A stretch of DNA of 64,000 nucleotides from positions 310,001 to 374,000 of the forward strand of contig JBAOIA010000011.1 in assembly GCA_037045145.1 (NCBI GenBank), in the 5' to 3' direction. Made by a program: the position numbers and the translations under genes. Position 1 is the first letter of the stretch, and each line of letters starts with the position of its first letter. This DNA is from Bacteroidia bacterium (lineage in GTDB: Bacteria > Bacteroidota > Bacteroidia > AKYH767-A > OLB10). The notes below the pieces were generated by a model. That model was given only the letters and a program-made list of their open reading frames with translations, ran no database searches and was not told where the DNA came from. Positions 18,583-28,559 of this stretch are shown piece by piece.

Positions 18583-21500
18583 TCAGGCAATCAATTCATC
18601 ATCCGGTTTTTTCATTAACGGCTTTGGTCTTTTGTAAATTTTTGATTTCAGATTTTCTGACATCAGATACATTACCGGAACTAAAAACAGTGTAAGGAAA
18701 GTGGCAAACATTAACCCGAATATCATTGTCCAGGACAATGGTCCCCAGAAAGCTGTGCTGTCGCCACCAAAGAAAATATGAGGATTAAATTCTGTAAACA
18801 GCGTTACAAAATCAATATTCAAACCTATTGCAAGCGGAATAAGTCCTAATGATGTTGCAGTGGCTGTAAGAATTACGGGAGTCATTCTGGTGCGACCGGC
18901 TTCAACTATTGCCTCGAATGTTGGTACGCCTTGTTCACGAAGTAACTCTGTAAACTCAACCAACAATATTCCATTTCTAACAACAATACCTGCAAGTGCT
19001 ACAACACCAATACCTGTCATCACAATAGAGAACCCCATTTTGAATAGGGCAAACCCAAGTAATACTCCTATAATACTAAATATAATTTCAGATAAAATTA
19101 TTATGGGCTTACCTATTGAGTTAAATTGAATTACCAATATCATAAAAATCAATCCTAAAGAAATCAACAATGCTGTTCCAAGAAACGACATTGTTTCTGC
19201 TTGTTCTTCCTGCGAGCCTGCAAACTTAATTTCTACACCCTCTGTCTTTGGAAATTGTTTAACCGCAGCCATCACATTACTCACAACCTCTGCTTCGCGA
19301 CTTTGATAGTCGGTCAGCAGGTTTGAAGAAACCGTTACCACCCTTTTCTGATTCTTTCTCTTTATGACACCATAGGTGTTATCATATTTCACTGTTGCAA
19401 AAGATGCTAATGGAACATTACGTACCAACCCGCCCATTGACATGTCGCGATAAAGTATTTTTAGATTATTAAGCAGGTTTACATCATAGCGCTGATCTAA
19501 CTTATAGCGAAGCATAATTTTATACTCATCATTTAAATCGCGATACTTTGACGTTTCGCGGCCAAGAACTGCCATGTTGATTTCATTTCCTACAGTACCT
19601 GTCATAATTCCAAGACGATTCATGTGTTCGCGATTGATATCAAATACTATTTGTGGCTTGCTATCCTGTAAATCAGATTTTAACTCTTCCACACCTTCAA
19701 TCTGTAAAGAGTCGAGATATCGCTTAAGGCTTTTAGAAGTTGTAGTTATTGCCTGAAGATCATCACCACTAACTTCAATAGAAATTGGTTTTCCTACAGG
19801 TGGTCCACCTTGCTCTTGTGCAACAGTAACTTCAGCACCGGGAACAGTGTTTTTTACTGCTTCTCTGATTTTCTCTAAATAGTTGCTTGTTGAAACACCC
19901 TTTCTTTTACTGTACTCGACAAAAGCAACTTCAATTTTACTCTTGTTGGCATAGTATCCCTGATCTTCGTCTGAAGGATCAGATACGTTTACACCCACGC
20001 TTGCCATAACAGATTTTACGACATCATTCTTTTCTCCCAACACATTATACACCTTGCCCTCCAGAATTTTTGTAACAGAGTCTGTATAGGCCTGATCGGT
20101 TCCAACAGGCAGTGTTGTGAAAACATAAACAAAGTTTGGATCTGCAATAGGGAAAAAGTTTACACCACCGTTTCGAAGTCCAATTGCAATGAATGATAAA
20201 AACAGCAATCCAATAGTTCCTGCCATCATTGTACGTGGGCGATGAAGTACTTTAATCAACATTCTTTTATATGATTCCTGTACTGAAGGCCAAGTTTTAG
20301 TCTGAAAACGAACAATAACTTTATGTAGCCAAAACCTGTGAAGCAAATTCAGAAGTAGAATAAAAATGGTAAAATTTCCCATACCAAAAACACCAGTCAC
20401 ATAAAATATCAATGCAATAGCAATAAAAATGATAGAAGTAATTTTCAAACCTTTATATGGGTTGTGCTTTTCATCGTGTTTTTTCATAAAACTAACGGCA
20501 AACACCGGGTTGATAATGTATGCAACGACTAAAGATGCCAGTAATGTTATGATAAGAGTAATTGGTAGAAAGAACATAAACTTTCCTATGATACCTTTCC
20601 AGAACGCCAAGGGTACGAATGGTGCAAGTGTGGTGAGTGTTCCTGAAAGCACCGGTAAAAACACTTCGCCTGTTGCCATTTTTGCCGCTCTTACGATATC
20701 TGTCTTTCCGTTGTCAAAAATTCGATGTGTGTTTTCAATAACAACTATAGCATCATCAACAACAATTCCCAAAGCAAGCAGAAAGGAGAACAACACAATA
20801 AAGTTAATTGTAAAACCAATTACAGGTAATACTAAAAATGCAACACACATAGACAGTGGTACTGACATAGCAACAAAGAATGCATTACTTGTTCCCATAA
20901 AAAACATCAGCACCATTAATACCAACACAAATCCAATGATGATTGTATTTATTAAATCATGCAACTGAACACGTGTTTGTTCGCTCTGATCTCCTGTAAG
21001 TACTACATTCAAATCTTTAGGCCATGAATTTGCTTTAAGTTCATTAACAACATCCACAATTTTATCTGATGCATCAATCAGGTTTTCACCGGAGCGTTTG
21101 ATGATGCTGAGTGTAATTACGTTTTTATGATTTAGTCGCGCATAGCTTTCCTGCTCTTTGTAGGAGTCCACTACTTCTGCAATATCTTTTAAATAGATAG
21201 GAGCACCATTTATTGAATTTACGACTAAGTTTTTTATCTGATCAACATTAGTAAACTCCCCAGAAACACTCAATGACCTGCGTGTTCCATCGGCCATTCG
21301 TACACCGCCACCGGGTACAGTCATGTTCTCGTATTTAACAGCACGTTCAATATCGCTCATTGTCAATCCGGATGATTGCAGCTTAAGCATGTCAACATTT
21401 ATCTGAATCTCACGCTCCAACTCTCCTATCAGTTTTACTTCCTTAACTTCTTTGAGGCTTTCAATTTTATCTTTTGCATCATCAGCATAGCGTTTCAATT

Positions 21501-21975
21501 TTGCAAGATCATAATCACCGGAAAGGTTTACTGCCATAATAGGTAGGTCAGAGAAGTTTACTTCGATAATATCAGGCTCGTTGGGTAAATCCTGAGGAAG
21601 GTCATTGCGCGCGCGGTCAACAGCATCTTTCACCTTTCGTTTAGCTTCTTCAATCTTTACATCGCTGTTAAACTCTACAACAATACTACAATAATCCTGC
21701 AGTGCATTACTCTTGATTTTTTTTACACCTGAAATTCCTTTGCATTCTTTTTCAATATGACGCACCACCAAATTCTCCATATCTTTTGGTGAAGTACCCG
21801 GATAGACAACACTGACATAAATATTAGGTAAAGAAATATCAGGAAAGCTTTCTTTAGGAATATTGATGTATGACATGATACCCGTCAGCGTAATAATGAC
21901 GGTAATAATGTAGATAGCAGTACGATTATCAATCGCCCATGATGAGGGCTTGAATTCTTTAAATATATCTTTCAT
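18583..21975 (-). CDS. RND efflux permease (AcrB/HAE-1 type)
   Basis: This inner-membrane proton-driven pump of 1130 residues has the standard twelve membrane segments and two large periplasmic loops. It has N-terminal AIDNRTAIYIITVI and SFPDISLPNIYV blocks, membrane segment 4 with GIVVDDAIVVIENTHR (the proton-relay aspartates) and the repeat GIVVRNGILLVEFTE in the second half. It works with the adaptor and TolC-like genes directly upstream (14-nt gap). The sequence PFVPLAFW after TM5 and the long first loop fit drug- or lipid-type substrates rather than metal efflux, but the substrate is not readable. It is the last gene before the terminator. Confidence 0.95.
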   Translation of the reverse strand: MKDIFKEFKPSSWAIDNRTAIYIITVIITLTGIMSYINIPKESFPDISLPNIYVSVVYPGTSPKDMENLVVRHIEKECKGISGVKKIKSNALQDYCSIVVEFNSDVKIEEAKRKVKDAVDRARNDLPQDLPNEPDIIEVNFSDLPIMAVNLSGDYDLAKLKRYADDAKDKIESLKEVKEVKLIGELEREIQINVDMLKLQSSGLTMSDIERAVKYENMTVPGGGVRMADGTRRSLSVSGEFTNVDQIKNLVVNSINGAPIYLKDIAEVVDSYKEQESYARLNHKNVITLSIIKRSGENLIDASDKIVDVVNELKANSWPKDLNVVLTGDQSEQTRVQLHDLINTIIIGFVLVLMVLMFFMGTSNAFFVAMSVPLSMCVAFLVLPVIGFTINFIVLFSFLLALGIVVDDAIVVIENTHRIFDNGKTDIVRAAKMATGEVFLPVLSGTLTTLAPFVPLAFWKGIIGKFMFFLPITLIITLLASLVVAYIINPVFAVSFMKKHDEKHNPYKGLKITSIIFIAIALIFYVTGVFGMGNFTIFILLLNLLHRFWLHKVIVRFQTKTWPSVQESYKRMLIKVLHRPRTMMAGTIGLLFLSFIAIGLRNGGVNFFPIADPNFVYVFTTLPVGTDQAYTDSVTKILEGKVYNVLGEKNDVVKSVMASVGVNVSDPSDEDQGYYANKSKIEVAFVEYSKRKGVSTSNYLEKIREAVKNTVPGAEVTVAQEQGGPPVGKPISIEVSGDDLQAITTTSKSLKRYLDSLQIEGVEELKSDLQDSKPQIVFDINREHMNRLGIMTGTVGNEINMAVLGRETSKYRDLNDEYKIMLRYKLDQRYDVNLLNNLKILYRDMSMGGLVRNVPLASFATVKYDNTYGVIKRKNQKRVVTVSSNLLTDYQSREAEVVSNVMAAVKQFPKTEGVEIKFAGSQEEQAETMSFLGTALLISLGLIFMILVIQFNSIGKPIIILSEIIFSIIGVLLGFALFKMGFSIVMTGIGVVALAGIVVRNGILLVEFTELLREQGVPTFEAIVEAGRTRMTPVILTATATSLGLIPLAIGLNIDFVTLFTEFNPHIFFGGDSTAFWGPLSWTMIFGLMFATFLTLFLVPVMYLMSENLKSKIYKRPKPLMKKPDDELIA

Positions 21976-21989
21976 AAAACGTTTGCGGT

Positions 21990-23108
21990 TTATAGTTTAA
22001 TGATATCGCCTTCAACTAAATCGTGATATCCTGTTGTTATTACTTTATCACCTTCATTCAGTCCATCAGTAATCTCAACATTGCCATTATAAATCATACC
22101 ACTTTTTACTGCTTTACGTTTTGCAACTGTTTTTCCTCCTGAATTTTCAGCAACAAAAACATACTCACCATCAAGTCCTTTTTGTACAATACTTACCGGA
22201 AGCGACATTGCCTTTTCCTTATTGTAATCAGCAATTTTTAAAACAGCCAGCATATTAGGTCGCAGAAAATTTTCTTTGCTTCCAAATCGAACTTCCACAT
22301 TAAAAGTACGGTTCAGGTTGCTGATGGCATTACCGGAATAATAAACTTTACTTGTAATTTCCTTACCCAAGTCTGGAAAATAAACCAACACATTGTCATT
22401 TTTGTGCACTCTTCCAATATAAGATTCCGGTAACTCTCCTTTTACTTTAAGCATTTCGAGGTTTACCACTCTGATGGCAGGAACCTGTGGCGAAACTAAT
22501 TGTCCTGTTTTTATCATTACATTATCTACTGTGCCACTGAACGGTGCCTTAATACGAGTCATATCCCACTGCTCCTGCATAGATGCTAACTTTTTCTCTG
22601 CACCTTCTTTTCTTGTTTTTGCTTCCAGATACTGTACTTCGCTACCTATCTGTTGATCCCAAAGGTTTTTTTGACGGTTATAAAGCGTTGTTACCAGATT
22701 GAGTTCGTTCTGCACTTCAGCAATTGCCTTCTGCATTATCTGATCATCTAGAGTTGATAGCACCTGACCTTTGGTTACATGATCGCCTGCTTTTACATTG
22801 ACTGAGGTTACTGTCCCTGCTGTTTTTGGACTCAGTATAACATCTTCATCACCTTCAATATTTGCCTGCACTTCAATATAATGAGTAAATGGTTTCAAAC
22901 TCATTTCTGTGGCTGCAACAAACTTTACTTTGTCTTTCCTGGTAGAATCTGTAAGAGCTATTTCTGCTTCTAATGATTTTATTTTTTCATTTAACTCAGA
23001 TTGTTGCTTTCTGAGTTTTTCAAGCTCTTCAACTTTCTTGCTGCTGTTTCCTCCACCGCAGGCAGTAAGAAATCCAATTGCTGTTAATACTATAATTACC
23101 TTTTTCAT
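21990..23108 (-). CDS. RND periplasmic adaptor (membrane-fusion protein), lipoprotein
   Basis: This 372-residue protein has a lipoprotein signal peptide (lipobox LTAC, Cys17). A coiled-coil stretch (about 25-55) is followed by a lipoyl half-domain (KAGDHVTKGQVLSTLDD), an alpha-hairpin, the second lipoyl half (RIKAPFSGTVDNVMIKTGQLV) and a beta-barrel/membrane-proximal domain ending in GDKVITTGYHDLVEGD. It bridges the permease and the outer-membrane channel. Gaps of 27 nt to tolC and 14 nt to the permease show an operon. Confidence 0.94.
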   Translation of the reverse strand: MKKVIIVLTAIGFLTACGGGNSSKKVEELEKLRKQQSELNEKIKSLEAEIALTDSTRKDKVKFVAATEMSLKPFTHYIEVQANIEGDEDVILSPKTAGTVTSVNVKAGDHVTKGQVLSTLDDQIMQKAIAEVQNELNLVTTLYNRQKNLWDQQIGSEVQYLEAKTRKEGAEKKLASMQEQWDMTRIKAPFSGTVDNVMIKTGQLVSPQVPAIRVVNLEMLKVKGELPESYIGRVHKNDNVLVYFPDLGKEITSKVYYSGNAISNLNRTFNVEVRFGSKENFLRPNMLAVLKIADYNKEKAMSLPVSIVQKGLDGEYVFVAENSGGKTVAKRKAVKSGMIYNGNVEITDGLNEGDKVITTGYHDLVEGDIIKL

Positions 23109-23135
23109 ATATTTTATTATGTCAGAGTTTATATT

Positions 23136-24485
23136 TTATTTTATTAATGTTCCTGTTGCTTTTTCAAAATCTACTTTGGCAATAAATGCATCTACCATTG
23201 CAGCATAATAATTTGTTTCCGCTACTTTCAAAGCTGTTTCGGCATCCATCACTTCAAGACTGCTGCCAACTCCCTGCTGATATTTTATTTTTGTAATTCG
23301 AGCAACATCAGCAGCCAGTGTTCTGTTTTTTTCCTGACTGGAAAGAGAGCCCAATGCATTGGTTAAAGTTGTCTTTGCAGTCTGCGCTTCTAATTCAAAC
23401 CCTTGTGTTGCAGTCCGAATTTGATTCTCCATTTTATTCAATGTAAACCTAGCCTGATTTACTCTTGCTGCTTTCTGAAAGCCATCAAAAATGGGTACAT
23501 TAAGTTTAACCCCTATTATAGAAGTTCGAAACCAGGGTTTGTTTTCAAAAATATCAAAATCATTGCGTGAAGCACTTACGCTGTATGATCCAAAAGCTGC
23601 TAACGAAGGCAGGTAAGAAGATTTTTTTAATCGTAAATCTGCTTTAAGCAGTTCTTTGGTTGTATTCAACACATCCATTTCTATTCTGTTACTTATATCA
23701 ATGTTTTGATTCAAACTATTGTCCGCAACAACTTTAACATCTTCTAATTTGTCTGTGAGAATAAGCTCATCACTAACATTTAATCCTATCTGGAATTTCA
23801 ACAGATTTTGTGCAAGTACAATTAATCGGTCAGCATTTGCTTTCTCGGTTTCAATATTGTTATAGGCAAGGCTGATACGGTCTAAATCAATCTTTTCAAT
23901 AAAACCATTATTATACATAACCTGCATTTCATCAAGCTGCTTTTTTAATCGTTTGACATTTGCATCAAGCATCTGCAAACGCTCATTATTTACCTGAACA
24001 TTATAATATGCTTTGCTGATGAGTGCTGCTTTCTCTGTCTTGGTTTGAACAACTTGCTTTCGCATCAAATCGGCATACATCCGTGATGCTTTTACGCCAA
24101 CTAAATAAGATCCGTCAAACAATAATTGAGATGCCGACAGTCCTGCTGTGGAACTATATGGCTGGCCAAATTGTACTGGTGCATAGCTGCCTTTTTCTCC
24201 GCCAAAAAATTCAGCAGGAACAAAGGTTGTCGGTATGTCAATAAAATGTGTGATGTCAGCACTGGCACTGACTTGTGGTAAACCAATTCCCAATAATTCA
24301 TTGGCTCTGCTTTGTGCTGATTTTTGATCAAGAACTGCATTTTGAATATCCGTCTGATTTTGAAAAGCAAAATCAAGAGCCTGTTTCAGTGAGAAGGAAT
24401 AGGACTTTTTGTCGGATTGCTGTGCTTGTATATTCATTGATATAAGCAACAGAAATCCTGTTAGAAATTTAATTTGATTTAGCAT
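23136..24485 (-). CDS. TolC-family outer-membrane efflux protein
   Basis: This 449-residue protein has a signal peptide (residues 1-22, ending IQAQ) and two copies of the outer-membrane efflux protein repeat: long amphipathic helices with an LVGVKASRMYADLMRKQV block in the first half and FDGFQKAARVNQARF in the second. It forms the trimeric outer-membrane exit duct of the tripartite pump. It begins 11 nt after the TetR gene. Confidence 0.94.
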   Translation of the reverse strand: MLNQIKFLTGFLLLISMNIQAQQSDKKSYSFSLKQALDFAFQNQTDIQNAVLDQKSAQSRANELLGIGLPQVSASADITHFIDIPTTFVPAEFFGGEKGSYAPVQFGQPYSSTAGLSASQLLFDGSYLVGVKASRMYADLMRKQVVQTKTEKAALISKAYYNVQVNNERLQMLDANVKRLKKQLDEMQVMYNNGFIEKIDLDRISLAYNNIETEKANADRLIVLAQNLLKFQIGLNVSDELILTDKLEDVKVVADNSLNQNIDISNRIEMDVLNTTKELLKADLRLKKSSYLPSLAAFGSYSVSASRNDFDIFENKPWFRTSIIGVKLNVPIFDGFQKAARVNQARFTLNKMENQIRTATQGFELEAQTAKTTLTNALGSLSSQEKNRTLAADVARITKIKYQQGVGSSLEVMDAETALKVAETNYYAAMVDAFIAKVDFEKATGTLIK

Positions 24486-24496
24486 ACGGTTGTTAT

Positions 24497-25111
24497 TTAT
24501 TCTTCGTCTGTTATGTTTTTATATTTATTAATGAGTTTATGCCCCTTAACGGTTACTATGCCATGCAAATAATGATCGAGCAGTGCAACCTGAACATCCT
24601 GCGTTTTGAAGTTTTTTAAGGGAAATACATTGGTATTCATTCCTAATGTAATCTCCTCGATTCTAAGCTTTACCAATATTTTAATATTGATATCCGGTCG
24701 GTAAAGTTTTTGCTCAATGCCTTTTAAAAGATTCCTTTCAATGACCTCTGCCACATGTTTATCTTTAAACTGCACATACATACTCCACACTCGTGGATAA
24801 AATTTCTGTAAGTCTTCAAACAAGGCCGGATTAATGGTGGTGAACATATCTTGTAATTTTTCCATTGTCAAAAATATCTCGTGAATGGCATCCTTACTTT
24901 CTGTTTCTACATGTTGGAACTCACAACGGCTGTTTTTTAAATACCCCTGACAACATTCAGATACAATTTCATCCTTATCATCAAAACATGCATAAATTGT
25001 TTTTTTTGAAACAGATAAATGCCTTGCTATGTCGTCCATGGTAATGCGCCTGACTCCATGCGCCAGAAATAATTCCAACCCCGACTCTAAAATTCTTTCT
25101 CTTATATCCAT
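24497..25111 (-). CDS. TetR-family repressor of the efflux operon
   Basis: This 204-residue protein has a helix-turn-helix at residues 20-46 (ITMDDIARHLSVSKKTIYAC) and a ligand-binding C-terminal half that differs between members. It is the first gene of the tetR-tolC-adaptor-permease operon. The region just upstream has a perfect 10-bp inverted repeat bordering its -7 element, so autorepression with control of the whole operon is the likely mode. The ligand is unknown. Confidence 0.92.
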   Translation of the reverse strand: MDIRERILESGLELFLAHGVRRITMDDIARHLSVSKKTIYACFDDKDEIVSECCQGYLKNSRCEFQHVETESKDAIHEIFLTMEKLQDMFTTINPALFEDLQKFYPRVWSMYVQFKDKHVAEVIERNLLKGIEQKLYRPDINIKILVKLRIEEITLGMNTNVFPLKNFKTQDVQVALLDHYLHGIVTVKGHKLINKYKNITDEE

Positions 25112-25131
25112 GCTAATTGTTAAAAACGGGA

Positions 25132-25139
25132 CAAAACTA
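25132..25139 (-). promoter_or_regulatory. -7 promoter element TAGTTTTG of the efflux operon
   Basis: The minus strand reads TAGTTTTG, an exact TAnnTTTG match 20 nt before the TetR start. Its upstream end overlaps the first arm of the operator. Confidence 0.6.
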
Positions 25140-25171
25140 TGGAAACTATTTTAGTTTTTTAAGTTTCCATA
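25138..25171. promoter_or_regulatory. Palindromic operator, probable TetR binding site
   Basis: The arms TATGGAAACT (25138-25147) and AGTTTCCATA (25162-25171) are perfect reverse complements separated by 14 nt. Inside lies a second palindrome, AAACTA/TAGTTT (25143-25148 and 25152-25157). The structure covers the region just upstream of the -7 element, where a bound repressor would block RNA polymerase. Confidence 0.7.
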
Positions 25172-25236
25172 AGAAATTTTAAGAAGTATTTAACAATTTT
25201 TAACCTCGTTTTAGGAGATTCGATGAAAGTAAATGT

Positions 25237-26250
25237 CTATTTCAAAAACAATTCTTTTGATAAGCCCAGCCACTCCAAGGCTGTGCCACCAAGCAAACGT
25301 TCTTTAGTTTGCAAATCGAGTTTTGAATTTTTAATTAAGGTTCCCGGAATATTTTCACCTAACGGAAAAGGATAGTCGCTGCCTAATGCAACACGATTTG
25401 CGCCAGCAAAATTAATAAGGTAATGCAACATGTTTTCATCATGCACCAATGAGTCAAAATAAAATTTACCAATATATTTCTCCGGTGAAGTTGCATTATC
25501 TAAAGCTACCAAATCGGGACGGCAATCAAAGCCATGTTTAATACGTCCAAACGTTGAAGGAAAACTTCCTCCGCCATGTGCAAAAGCAACACGCAAGTTT
25601 GGTAATCTTTCAAATACACCGCCAAAAATCATAGAACAAATGGCGCGAGATGTTTCTGCGGGCATTCCCACTAACCAAGGCAGCCAGTATCGTTGCATTT
25701 CTTTCTGACCCATCATTTCCCATGGGTGAACAAAAAGTGGCATATCGTTTTCTGCACATGCCTGAAAAAACGGAAACAGGTTCGCATCATTCAGGTTCCA
25801 GTCATTTACATGTGAACCTATTTGTAATCCTTGAAGACCTATTTTTTTGCACCTTTCCATTTCCTTTATAGCCAAATCAGGTGCTTGCAGCGGCACAGTA
25901 CCCAAACCCACAAAACGTTTTGGATATTGTTGAACTATGCTTGCAATATGATCATTCAGAAATTCTGATACAGCAAGCCCATCTGCAGGTTTTGTCCAAT
26001 AGGAAAACATTACAGGTACAGTACTCAATGCCTGAACATGAACACCATGTGCATCACACTCATGCATTCTTGTCTTTGCATCCCAACAATTACTTTCAAT
26101 CTCACGAAAAAAAGTACCGTCATCACGCAACATCCTTGCACAACAACTTTTGTGATGATCCAAAGTGATAAAACCACCATAACCAAATTTCGACTTCCAG
26201 TCAGGTAATTTTTCAGGCAATATATGTGTGTGTATGTCTATACTAAGCAT
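25237..26250 (-). CDS. Amidohydrolase-2 family protein, ACMSD-like
   Basis: This 337-residue TIM-barrel metal hydrolase/decarboxylase of PF04909 has an N-terminal metal motif DIHTHILPE, then LFVHPWEMMG, RVAFAHGGGSFP and the late GSDYPFPLGE. The sequence, including an LDHHKSCCARM stretch and VQALSTVPVMFSYW, resembles 2-amino-3-carboxymuconate-6-semialdehyde decarboxylase, which acts in tryptophan/kynurenine breakdown. No other kynurenine gene is nearby, so the exact substrate is uncertain. The start is set to ATG 26250, giving the usual MLSIDIHTH opening; the longer frame from 26280 adds ten residues with no family support. Confidence 0.85.
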   Translation of the reverse strand: MLSIDIHTHILPEKLPDWKSKFGYGGFITLDHHKSCCARMLRDDGTFFREIESNCWDAKTRMHECDAHGVHVQALSTVPVMFSYWTKPADGLAVSEFLNDHIASIVQQYPKRFVGLGTVPLQAPDLAIKEMERCKKIGLQGLQIGSHVNDWNLNDANLFPFFQACAENDMPLFVHPWEMMGQKEMQRYWLPWLVGMPAETSRAICSMIFGGVFERLPNLRVAFAHGGGSFPSTFGRIKHGFDCRPDLVALDNATSPEKYIGKFYFDSLVHDENMLHYLINFAGANRVALGSDYPFPLGENIPGTLIKNSKLDLQTKERLLGGTALEWLGLSKELFLK

Positions 26251-26496
26251 TGTTTTAACTTTTTCAGTGCGAAAGTACAAAGATTAATGGGTAGGTGATA
26301 AGTGCATATTTAGAGTTCATATTAAAATAAGTGACTAAATAAGTGTTGTTAAGTTTAGATAACCATTTGTTTCGATAACGAGTAGTTCTTAAAATTTGCA
26401 CAACTCCATACGCCATTAATAGTATCATAAATAGCCTTACTTATTCTGATAACTTTTCCTTTTGTATTTTTATGCGATAATAACGCAAAAAAAATA

Positions 26497-27909
26497 TTGA
26501 AGCCTGCAGCAGTTTTAAACCTTTTATTGAAAAATTTTCCCTTTGAACCAACCAATGCTCAGAAAAATGCATTTGCCGGATTATCAAAATTCATAACAGA
26601 AGACACTTCATATAAATGCTTTCTGTTAAAAGGCTATGCCGGAACAGGAAAAACTACCGTCATAAATTCTCTTATTAAAACACTAATTCATTACGATTTC
26701 AGGGTAATAATGCTTGCCCCGACAGGGCGCGCTGCAAAAGTCATTAACCATTACACCGGTGATGATGCATCAACTATTCATCGCTATTTATATGAAATAA
26801 AAAGTGATAAAAATGGTGACATTAAGACAAAGGTAAAACCCAATAAATACAAAAAACAGATTTTTATTATTGATGAGTCTTCAATGATTTCGAATGAAGA
26901 TGATAAGACTTTATTTAAAGGAGCAAGTTTACTTTCTGACCTTGTTGATCATGTTTACAGTCAGACAGACAATGCCATTGTCTTTATTGGTGACACTGCG
27001 CAATTGCCCCCCGTTGGCTTGCAATGTAGTCCGGCATTGGATCAGCATTTTCTTCAAAACAATTGTCAACTTGTGGTAAGACAATATGAATTGAAAGAAG
27101 TGGTGCGACAACAACTTCACTCCGGAATATTAGCTAATGCACATTGCACACGACTATTGCTTGAAAGAGAGGAGCGTTTTCCTCGTCTGAAAACATCAGG
27201 GTTTGACGATGTAAAACAAGTATCTTCTTCAGAGCTGTCTGAAGTGCTTTCGGGATATTTTCCTTCCGGTGACGATAACACAGTATCTATATTGTGCAGA
27301 AGCAATAAACAGGCAAACCGTTACAATGAATATATAAGAAAGACTTTTTATGGTTTTGAAGAGGCAGTTGAAAAAAACGAAAGATTGATGGTTGTAAAAA
27401 ACAATTACTACTGGCATGAATCAGACAATGCCAATGCCTTTATTGCCAATGGTGATGAAATTAAACTGATTCGTTTAAAAAAGCAGGAAGAATATTTTGG
27501 ATTTCGTTTTGTAAATGCTACTATAGAATTATCTGATGATAAGTCAACAAGACTTGAGGTAAAACTGTTGCTTGATACCTTGAGCAGTGAGTCGCCTGCA
27601 TTGACTTATGATGAGTATAAAAAATTATTCGATGAAGTAAGAAATCATTATCGCAAGGCAGATGGTAAGGTAAACATGCGTAAACTCAGGGAAGATCCTT
27701 ATCTCAATGCATTGCAGGTAAAATATGCCTATGCTATTACAGGGCACAAAGCACAGGGTGGGCAATGGGAAACAGTGTTTATTGATCCGGGTTTTATGGC
27801 AGAAGAAATGTATGGTGTTGATTATATGCGCTGGCTCTACACTGCCATTACACGTGCTCGCAAAAAAGTTTTTCTGATTAATGTACCTGATCGTTTCTTT
27901 GTTCAATAA
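26497..27909 (+). CDS. RecD-like ATP-dependent DNA helicase (superfamily 1)
   Basis: This 470-residue protein has motif I GYAGTGKTT (residues 46-54), motif Ia MLAPTGRAAKVI, motif II IIDESSMIS, motif III GDTAQLPPVG and C-terminal motifs ITGHKAQGGQW and WLYTAITRARKK. This is the RecD/exonuclease V alpha core without the long N-terminal part of RecD2; proteins of this length are common in Bacteroidota. Translation starts at TTG 26497. The 3' end overlaps the convergent SprT-like gene by 7 nt. Confidence 0.92.
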   Translation: MKPAAVLNLLLKNFPFEPTNAQKNAFAGLSKFITEDTSYKCFLLKGYAGTGKTTVINSLIKTLIHYDFRVIMLAPTGRAAKVINHYTGDDASTIHRYLYEIKSDKNGDIKTKVKPNKYKKQIFIIDESSMISNEDDKTLFKGASLLSDLVDHVYSQTDNAIVFIGDTAQLPPVGLQCSPALDQHFLQNNCQLVVRQYELKEVVRQQLHSGILANAHCTRLLLEREERFPRLKTSGFDDVKQVSSSELSEVLSGYFPSGDDNTVSILCRSNKQANRYNEYIRKTFYGFEEAVEKNERLMVVKNNYYWHESDNANAFIANGDEIKLIRLKKQEEYFGFRFVNATIELSDDKSTRLEVKLLLDTLSSESPALTYDEYKKLFDEVRNHYRKADGKVNMRKLREDPYLNALQVKYAYAITGHKAQGGQWETVFIDPGFMAEEMYGVDYMRWLYTAITRARKKVFLINVPDRFFVQ

Positions 27910-28532
27910 TCTACAGGCATCACTTCGGTAATGGGATTAATAAAGTAAATGCTTTTGGAACGACAATCAATACAACTATAATTTTTGCGGAGTTTTTCTT
28001 TTTTGATAAAAGTACGACCGGTTCTGATTTTAAACTTAACGCCAAAGTTTATTTCTTCCAGGGTAGTCCATTTATCTTCTTCTCTGTCGTAGTTGCGTAA
28101 TGCCCTCAGCAGGTCGTGGTCCGAGCAGCTTGTGGCAGATGGATTTGTCATATAATTATTCAATGCAACAACAACATCAGTTGGAAAAATATTCTCTTGT
28201 AATATTGGTAGCATCAGTTTGCGATACTCTTCTTTCCAGTCTTTTCCATGTGGAGTGATAATTTGTTTTTTACGTTTCCACTGGTTTAGATGTGCTACTT
28301 CATGAATGAATGTGATGAGAAAGGCATAAGGATTAAGGTCGTGATTGATAGAAATACGGTGACCAAATCCCCTTTGTGGCGGACGGTAATCACCATATTT
28401 ACTATTTCGGCTTCTTGTAATTTTAAGATTTATCTGATGTTCTTCAATCCACTGTACACAATATTTAATTGCTTTATGGGGAACATATTTCTTTAATGCT
28501 TCTTCTATAAATTCCAGTGTAACTTTTGCCAT
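27903..28532 (-). CDS. SprT-like zinc metalloprotease domain protein
   Basis: This 209-residue protein has the SprT-like active site HEVAHLNQW (HExxH) near residue 95, a downstream His in PHGKDWK as third ligand, and a C-terminal SCIDCRSKSI zinc-ribbon half. SprT/Spartan-like proteases cleave DNA-protein crosslinks in eukaryotes; the role of the bacterial ones is unsettled. It follows feoB by 27 nt in the same direction, so it may be co-transcribed with feoAB, and it converges on the helicase gene with a 7-nt overlap. Confidence 0.85.
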   Translation of the reverse strand: MAKVTLEFIEEALKKYVPHKAIKYCVQWIEEHQINLKITRSRNSKYGDYRPPQRGFGHRISINHDLNPYAFLITFIHEVAHLNQWKRKKQIITPHGKDWKEEYRKLMLPILQENIFPTDVVVALNNYMTNPSATSCSDHDLLRALRNYDREEDKWTTLEEINFGVKFKIRTGRTFIKKEKLRKNYSCIDCRSKSIYFINPITEVMPVDY

Positions 28533-28559
28533 AATTTATTTCGGTCGAAAAATAATAAA

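Noticed and set aside
20429..20968. 179-codon plus-strand open frame
   Set aside because: It lies antisense inside the RND permease gene, whose motifs are intact; the composition is that of a reverse-strand shadow.
26355..26555. 66-codon minus-strand frame between the amidohydrolase and helicase genes
   Set aside because: It overlaps the helicase start, has no promoter element and no recognisable pattern; less likely than non-coding DNA.
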